A stretch of DNA of 64,000 nucleotides from Syntrophaceae bacterium (GTDB lineage: Bacteria; Desulfobacterota; Syntrophia; Syntrophales; Smithellaceae). The stretch spans positions 24,268 to 88,267 of the forward strand of contig JAFGLS010000065.1 in the NCBI GenBank assembly GCA_016927935.1, in the 5' to 3' direction. The notes beneath the pieces are model-generated. The model ran no database searches, was not told the origin of the DNA, and saw nothing but the letters and a program-made list of their open reading frames with translations. Positions 59,668 to 64,000 of this stretch are shown in pieces (the first letter of the stretch is position 1; every line of letters begins with the position of its first letter). The position numbers and the translations under genes are program-made.

Positions 59668-60690
59668 TTAAGTCCAAAACTTATGATTAAAAAGTTTTCC
59701 AGCCGAAGTTACTTCATTTAAAGCGTCCCAGGCCAACATTGTTGCCGCCGTCGTCCAACCAGTTTTTTCTTCCGGCCAGATAACACCATCCGGAAACGTT
59801 ACTCCCATCCAAAAAGACCCGTCGGAAAACCTTTTATCGCTTAACCAACTGAAGACGGCTTTAGCGCGTGGAATATCCTCAATCGCTGCCAGAGTTAAAA
59901 TAAGCTCCGCCGTTTCCGCCATTGTCGCCCATGGCCTGTCGCTTACGCACCGCACTCCCCACTCGGGAACGACAAATTTTTCCCATGAGTGTGCTATTCT
60001 TTTTTTGGCATTCGCACCGGCTATTGCCCCGCATAAAACAGGATAATACCAATCCATAGAATATCGCGATTTGATCATGTTAAATAGATCCGGTCTGTTC
60101 TTTATTGCCGCACCCAGCATATCCATCGCTTTGCTCCAACGAGGACGTTTTTTGCCCAGTAATTCGGCGATAGCTAAAGCGCATTTAATGCTCATATAGA
60201 CAGAACTGGAGGCTGTAAGCAAAGCCATTTTATCAATCACATCTTGTTTATTTTTTGCCCAGTAAATCTCACCATCGGGAGCCTGTAAAGTTATCGCATA
60301 ATGAATGCCCTGGGAAATTGTAGGCCACATGGATTTTAAAAACGCTATATCACGGGTAATAAGATAATGATGAAACGCGCCCACGGCGATGTAGGAGGAA
60401 AAGTTCGACTCCTTCGTGAAATTAATAATCTTCCCGTCAAGAGTTTCCGACCACCAGCTGCCGTCGGAGAGTTGAGTGTTGGCCAGCCATTCATAAGCAT
60501 TCTTCGCTTCAGCATAAAAACCACCAATGCTCAGGCCCATTGCGCTTTCCACGTGATCCCACGGATCGGTCTTCCCGCCGATAGACCAGGGAATTTCACC
60601 GTTTTCTTTTTGAAGAGAAGCAATAAATGCGGCCATTTTTTCCGCCACAAAAGGATTTAACTCTTCACTTAAGGAAAGTTTCAGTTCCAT
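59668..60690 (-). CDS. Alpha/alpha-toroid protein (prenyltransferase/squalene-cyclase-like repeats)
   Basis: A 340-residue protein with repeated helical hairpins ending in DGSWW, DGEIYW and DGSFWMGVTFPDG. These resemble the QW-type or alpha/alpha-toroid repeats of prenyltransferases, terpene cyclases and some glycoside hydrolases. There is no DxDD protonation motif of hopene cyclases and no zinc ligand set of protein prenyltransferases that I can see, and it is about half the length of a squalene-hopene cyclase. The conserved acidic residues in WDHVESAM and KTDPWDH could instead suit sugar binding, as in GH-type toroids. It lies five bases after the methyltransferase stop. Function unknown. 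Confidence 0.72.
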   Translation of the reverse strand: MELKLSLSEELNPFVAEKMAAFIASLQKENGEIPWSIGGKTDPWDHVESAMGLSIGGFYAEAKNAYEWLANTQLSDGSWWSETLDGKIINFTKESNFSSYIAVGAFHHYLITRDIAFLKSMWPTISQGIHYAITLQAPDGEIYWAKNKQDVIDKMALLTASSSVYMSIKCALAIAELLGKKRPRWSKAMDMLGAAIKNRPDLFNMIKSRYSMDWYYPVLCGAIAGANAKKRIAHSWEKFVVPEWGVRCVSDRPWATMAETAELILTLAAIEDIPRAKAVFSWLSDKRFSDGSFWMGVTFPDGVIWPEEKTGWTTAATMLAWDALNEVTSAGKLFNHKFWT

Positions 60691-60695
60691 TAAAA

Positions 60696-61400
60696 TTATA
60701 TCTTCCTAAGATAATAGACGATACTTTTGCCCATGATAGGATTTAAAAACTCCTCCAGCATCCGCACCCAGCGCGGCTTCTTCATGATATCCCACTCCAA
60801 AAATTTCTTATAATATTTTACCAGCCGGTTTTCTTCATTTTTCAAGCCGACCATACATTTCAGCCACCAGTAAGGAGTATGGAGGGCGTGTTTGTAATTA
60901 ATCTTCCAGCAACTAAATCCCTGTCTCATTAACATTTTTTGAAGTTTTTTCTTTCTGTAAATACGTATATGACCGCCCTTTTCACTATAATAGTCTTTCG
61001 AAATAAACCAGCAAATTTTCTCTGAAAAGTACCGCGGTACACTAACCACAAGGGTGCCTTGGGGTTTCAGTATCCGAACCAACTCCTTAAGAGCCGATTC
61101 ATGTCCGGGAATGTGTTCCAAAACTTCCGAACAAATCACACAGTCAAAAGAATTGTCAGTGAAAGGCAACCTGCTTATATCCGCAATGGAAACCAAATAA
61201 TCTGCTGACAAGGCATCGGGCATTGCTTCCAAAGATGTAAAAGCTTCGTGCACCGCTTCCATATTTTTATCTATGCCAATTATTTTCAAATCCGGCATTT
61301 TCCGCAGCTGGCGCAAATGTCTCCCCGTTCCACAGCCCGCATCCAAAACAACATCATATGGCTTCAATTTCAATTCATGAAAATCCACGGTAACCATCAA
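60696..61400 (-). CDS. Class I SAM-dependent methyltransferase
   Basis: A 234-residue Methyltransf_11-type enzyme. Motif I is VVLDAGCGTGRHLRQLRKMP, the acidic motif follows in IIGIDKNMEAV, motif II reads FDCVICSEVLEHIPGHESAL and motif III LVRILKPQGTLVVSVPRY. The C-terminal part has a basic, aromatic-rich stretch (RQGFSCWKINYKHALHTPYW) perhaps for membrane or substrate contact. Its start overlaps the end of the GT4 gene by 26 bp, so the two are translationally coupled. It would methylate the product of this cluster at O, N or C; the acceptor is unknown. Confidence 0.87.
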   Translation of the reverse strand: MMVTVDFHELKLKPYDVVLDAGCGTGRHLRQLRKMPDLKIIGIDKNMEAVHEAFTSLEAMPDALSADYLVSIADISRLPFTDNSFDCVICSEVLEHIPGHESALKELVRILKPQGTLVVSVPRYFSEKICWFISKDYYSEKGGHIRIYRKKKLQKMLMRQGFSCWKINYKHALHTPYWWLKCMVGLKNEENRLVKYYKKFLEWDIMKKPRWVRMLEEFLNPIMGKSIVYYLRKI

Positions 61401-62637
61401 TTGCCTCCCTGTAAATTTCCTCCGTTTCGCGGGCAGCGATAGACCAGTTAAAAATTGAATTCACTCTTTCCAAGCCGGCCTGAGCCATTTTTTTTCTTCG
61501 ATCAGAATGATTAAAAAGTAAACTTATTTCCCTGGACAGAGCGGCGGAATTGGATGGAGGAACGATAATTCCGGCGTCGCCGACAACTTCCGGCAGCGCT
61601 CCGCCGCTGGTGCTAATCAGTGGGACCCCGCAAGCCATCGCCTCCACCGCGGGAAGACCAAAACCCTCGTACAAAGACGGAACAACGGCTATTGTGGCTC
61701 TGGAATAGTAATCGGCAAATTCTTCGTTCTTTATACGGCCGGTGAAATGGACAATATCGCCTATTCCCAGTTCGGCAACAAGTCGTTTAACAGTCCCGTT
61801 TTTTGTCGGTTCGCCTATGACCGTTAATTTTACTGATTGTTTTTTCCTTAACTGAGCGACAGCTTCCAGCAAATAACTCAGGCCTTTTAACGGAGTGTCC
61901 GCGCTATTGGTCACGATAATGGAATTATCTGGCCGCGATTCATTATGAACAGGATAAAAAAATTCTTTATTGATACCATTGTGCACAACACGGAATTTGG
62001 ACAAATTTATGGAAAACTCCTGGGCGATATCCTTCTTGGAGCATTCTGATACAGTTACAATATGCGACAGCTTTCGCGCCACCTTCTTTTGCATTTCAAT
62101 GAACGAATACCAGCGCTTGATTTTATTTTTCTTGCGGGTTGTTCTTGCCGATTTTAATTCTTCATGTCGGTCAACCGTTATGGGATGATGAATTGTGGCT
62201 ATCGTGGGAACAACTTTTTGCGCGATTTTTCCGATACCATAAGCAAGACATTGATTGTCATGCACAATGTCATAGTTCATTTTATTTTTCTGCAAAAAGC
62301 AGTAAGCCCGCACACCAAAAGTAAACGGCTCCGGAAATCTGCCTCTACACATGGTTAAAAATTCATACATATTCAAAGGATTGACCAGGTCGCTTATTTT
62401 CTTTACGCGAAAAGGATGCTCAGGATTATAAAGGTCAAGGCTGGGAAGCTTATGTAAACGCACATTGGAATCAAGATGCGGATACGGTGGTCCGGACACG
62501 ACGTCAACACGATGACCAAGATCGCTCAGTGCCTTGCTTAAGTGCCTGATGTAAACACCCTGACCGCCGCAATTAGGATTGCCCCGGTAAGTTAACAAAC
62601 AGATTTTCAGCGGCCGCGAATGAAGATTTTTTTTCAT
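61375..62637 (-). CDS. Glycosyltransferase family 4
   Basis: A 420-residue GT-B enzyme. The N-terminal domain starts KICLLTYRGNPNCGGQGVYI with the glycine-rich acceptor loop, and IVHDNQCLAYGIGKIAQKVV follows. The donor domain has SIIVTNSADTPLKGLSYLLEA and SLYEGFGLPAVEAMACGVPL, containing the E-x7-E pair. It would transfer a hexose or related sugar from a nucleotide donor onto a lipid or small-molecule acceptor on the cytosolic face. Its ATG overlaps the stop of the PHP gene by four bases (ATGA), and its 3' end overlaps the methyltransferase by 26 bp, which locks it into the cluster. Confidence 0.91.
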   Translation of the reverse strand: MKKNLHSRPLKICLLTYRGNPNCGGQGVYIRHLSKALSDLGHRVDVVSGPPYPHLDSNVRLHKLPSLDLYNPEHPFRVKKISDLVNPLNMYEFLTMCRGRFPEPFTFGVRAYCFLQKNKMNYDIVHDNQCLAYGIGKIAQKVVPTIATIHHPITVDRHEELKSARTTRKKNKIKRWYSFIEMQKKVARKLSHIVTVSECSKKDIAQEFSINLSKFRVVHNGINKEFFYPVHNESRPDNSIIVTNSADTPLKGLSYLLEAVAQLRKKQSVKLTVIGEPTKNGTVKRLVAELGIGDIVHFTGRIKNEEFADYYSRATIAVVPSLYEGFGLPAVEAMACGVPLISTSGGALPEVVGDAGIIVPPSNSAALSREISLLFNHSDRRKKMAQAGLERVNSIFNWSIAARETEEIYREAIDGYRGFS

Positions 62638-63284
62638 AGGATTGCTTTTCGCACTATACTTTGAGAATTTTTAAACATAGCAGATACTTCATCATTGTTT
62701 AGACCCGCGCCACGCGCAATATCCGCTGCCATTTTCCCGCTAACAAAATCTGCCGGAGAGTGGGCATCGTTATTAAGAATAAGACTGGCTTTAAATTTTC
62801 TGGCCATCTGCACGACATGCCCGTTAGCATAATTGTGACCTTTTCGTGTGGTGATTTCCAGATAAATCCCCTTTTTCGCAGCCAGACGACTTTCTTCCTC
62901 CGTCAGAAGCCCAGGATGAGCCAAAATATCTATGGATGATTTAAGAGCGGCCAGGTTTGTTCCCGCGGGGACTGGTTCAACAATGGTCTCTCCGTGAACA
63001 ACGATTATTTTTGCTCCCAATTTTCTCGCTTCATCCGCCAAAGCCGCTATATAAACCGGGGCGACGTGCGTGATTTCAATGCCGGGAATAACCTTAATAC
63101 CACCTGTTTTCGTTATCAGAGAACAAACCTTGACAATCCTCGGAAGAATAAAATCAATATTCGACTGATCAACATGATCGGTAATGGCTAATGCTTTATA
63201 ACCGGCCGCATGGGCACGCTGCGCCAATTCCGCCGGTATAAGATCGCCGTCACTGAAAATGGAATGAGTATGTAAATCTATCAT
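62634..63284 (-). CDS. PHP-domain metal-dependent hydrolase
   Basis: A 216-residue PHP protein with all the metal-binding motifs: DLHTHSIFSDG at residues 3-13, AITDHVD, PGIEITHV, VHGE, ILAHPG and LNNDAHSP. PHP proteins of this short type include histidinol-phosphate phosphatases and small phosphoesterases. No histidine-biosynthesis gene is near, so a role as phosphatase or hydrolase for the cluster's own sugar or lipid phosphate is just as likely. It is the first gene of the six-gene cluster. The 115-bp gap upstream shows no convincing promoter. Confidence 0.88.
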   Translation of the reverse strand: MIDLHTHSIFSDGDLIPAELAQRAHAAGYKALAITDHVDQSNIDFILPRIVKVCSLITKTGGIKVIPGIEITHVAPVYIAALADEARKLGAKIIVVHGETIVEPVPAGTNLAALKSSIDILAHPGLLTEEESRLAAKKGIYLEITTRKGHNYANGHVVQMARKFKASLILNNDAHSPADFVSGKMAADIARGAGLNNDEVSAMFKNSQSIVRKAIL

Positions 63285-63399
63285 TCAAAACATCCCGATT
63301 TTTAGCTACCCTAAGCTAACTAAAAATAACGAATTCATTTAACAAATTTACGACTGATAGTCAATAAGGATATGTATGTTTATAATTGGTTGATTATCT

Positions 63400-63759
63400 T
63401 TACTTTTTTCTTAAAAGTAAAAAGGTGGCGGAAACACGGCAGATATTTTTCCCTTGACTGTCGGTAACTAAACAATCCCCGATAACCAGACTTCTCCCCT
63501 TCTTGAAAACAGTGGCACTGGCAATGAGTTCCCCTTCGCTGATGCCTGCTAAAAAATTACTCTTCAGTTCAATCGTGGTCAGACCTTCTTCAGGCTTTAA
63601 TTGGGTCATCATCGCATGGGCTATTGCCTCATCAGCAAGCGCGACTATCAAACCACCCTGCATGACTTTCGCCCCCTGTAAATATTCCGGGCGCACCGGC
63701 ATCCGAAAACGGGCATAACCATTTTTCAACTCAACCAAAATTATCCCCAGGTAATCCAA
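63400..63759 (-). CDS. PaaI-type thioesterase (hotdog fold)
   Basis: A 119-residue hotdog protein. VMQGGLIVALADEAIAHAMM is the PaaI/YbgC-like signature in which the Asp of ADEA and the nearby Gly-Gly turn form the active site, and TIELKSNFLAGISEGELIAS is the second conserved strand set. It would hydrolyse acyl-CoA thioesters; PaaI acts on hydroxylated phenylacetyl-CoA but many relatives differ. The track start is a TTG. The frame stays open upstream with family-like sequence (KLEAGQKGINPF), so the true start may be a rare codon further up; the exact N-terminus is uncertain. Confidence 0.82.
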   Translation of the reverse strand: MDYLGIILVELKNGYARFRMPVRPEYLQGAKVMQGGLIVALADEAIAHAMMTQLKPEEGLTTIELKSNFLAGISEGELIASATVFKKGRSLVIGDCLVTDSQGKNICRVSATFLLLRKK

Positions 63760-63885
63760 AAAAGGATTTATCCCTTTTTGGCCGGCTTCTAGTTTTTTCA
63801 GATAAAGATTGTAATTAAAAATATCATTACTCCGGCAAATTAATTATGCTTTGATATAGTTCATTTTTATAAATTTTCCAACTTT

Positions 63886-64000
63886 AAATGAACACCCCCG
63901 CCGCAAGCTGCGGGGTATCCAAAGGGGTACAAACTGGTAAGATAGTTTACAAAACAGACCGGGTACATGGTTTACACTATACGGCAAGGAGGAGATTCTA
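63886..64000. mobile_element. Probable left end of an insertion sequence at the window edge
   Basis: A hairpin (CCCCGC/GCGGGG) is followed by TAGTTTACAAAACAGACC and GGTTTACACTATACGG, with repeated GTTTACA units, then AAGGAGGAG six bases before the window ends at an A that could begin an ATG. The layout resembles the end of an IS481/IS3-like element with its transposase starting just outside. This rests on general resemblance only, and no transposase sequence is visible. Confidence 0.4.

Overview
The window looks like part of a Gram-negative chromosome from the Desulfobacterota (former Deltaproteobacteria), probably near Syntrophales (Smithella/Syntrophus-like). This placement is inferred from gene content: a tungsten-type aldehyde ferredoxin oxidoreductase beside an iron alcohol dehydrogenase, an MSHA-type pilus locus with a sigma-54 activator and promoter, several B12-binding radical SAM proteins, and short 'GGAATGACA'-type interspersed repeats. 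I found no rRNA, tRNA, CRISPR array or complete insertion sequence.

Layout. 1-8.7 kb is housekeeping and transport: miaA (cut by the left edge and absent from the ORF track), a MATE exporter, a cold-shock protein, a small alpha/beta hydrolase, two peptide-ABC ATPases without their permeases, pepA and a UbiA-type prenyltransferase. The gaps are full of interspersed repeats, including a MITE-like element with terminal inverted repeats and an inverted pair that flanks one ATPase gene. 9-15 kb is a minor-prepilin operon (FimT-like, PilV-like, and a giant PilW/CFI-box/PilX fusion) behind an ECF sigma factor and a membrane protein that could be its partner.

15.2-33.8 kb is a cell-surface polysaccharide locus. 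A GT2 enzyme is followed by a winged-helix regulator with its own palindromic operator, then a long + strand run: acyltransferase, Wzm-like permease, B12 radical SAM protein, Wzt-like ATPase with a glycan-binding C-terminus, methyltransferase, a double-nucleotidyltransferase/GT9 fusion, a WbsX-like/methyltransferase fusion, a GT2 and a GT4. On the minus strand follow another GT4 and a TMTC-like membrane TPR protein. 33.8-44.9 kb is an MSHA-like type IV pilus operon, all minus strand: PilM-PilN fusion, PilO-like, PilP-like, MshL secretin, MshM-like ATPase, MshE/PilB, MshG/PilC, a membrane-anchored sigma-54 activator, and a major pilin with a near-consensus sigma-54 promoter.

45-57 kb is mixed: an L,D-transpeptidase and a periplasmic TPR protein that share the same C-terminal domain, a DUF445 protein, FkbM-like and other methyltransferases, an SRPBCC protein with a consensus sigma-70 promoter, a very long pentapeptide-repeat protein, and an operon of unknown protein, Fe-ADH and AOR. 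57.3-63.3 kb is a compact minus-strand cluster (B12 radical SAM, left-handed beta-helix acyltransferase, alpha/alpha toroid protein, methyltransferase, GT4, PHP hydrolase) that looks like an undescribed glycoconjugate or lipid-modification pathway. A PaaI-type thioesterase follows. The right edge carries what looks like the left end of an insertion sequence.

I corrected several track starts using ribosome binding sites and neighbouring stops: 12478, 16487, 40316, 41987, 51057, 54371, 55232, 56685 and 58888.
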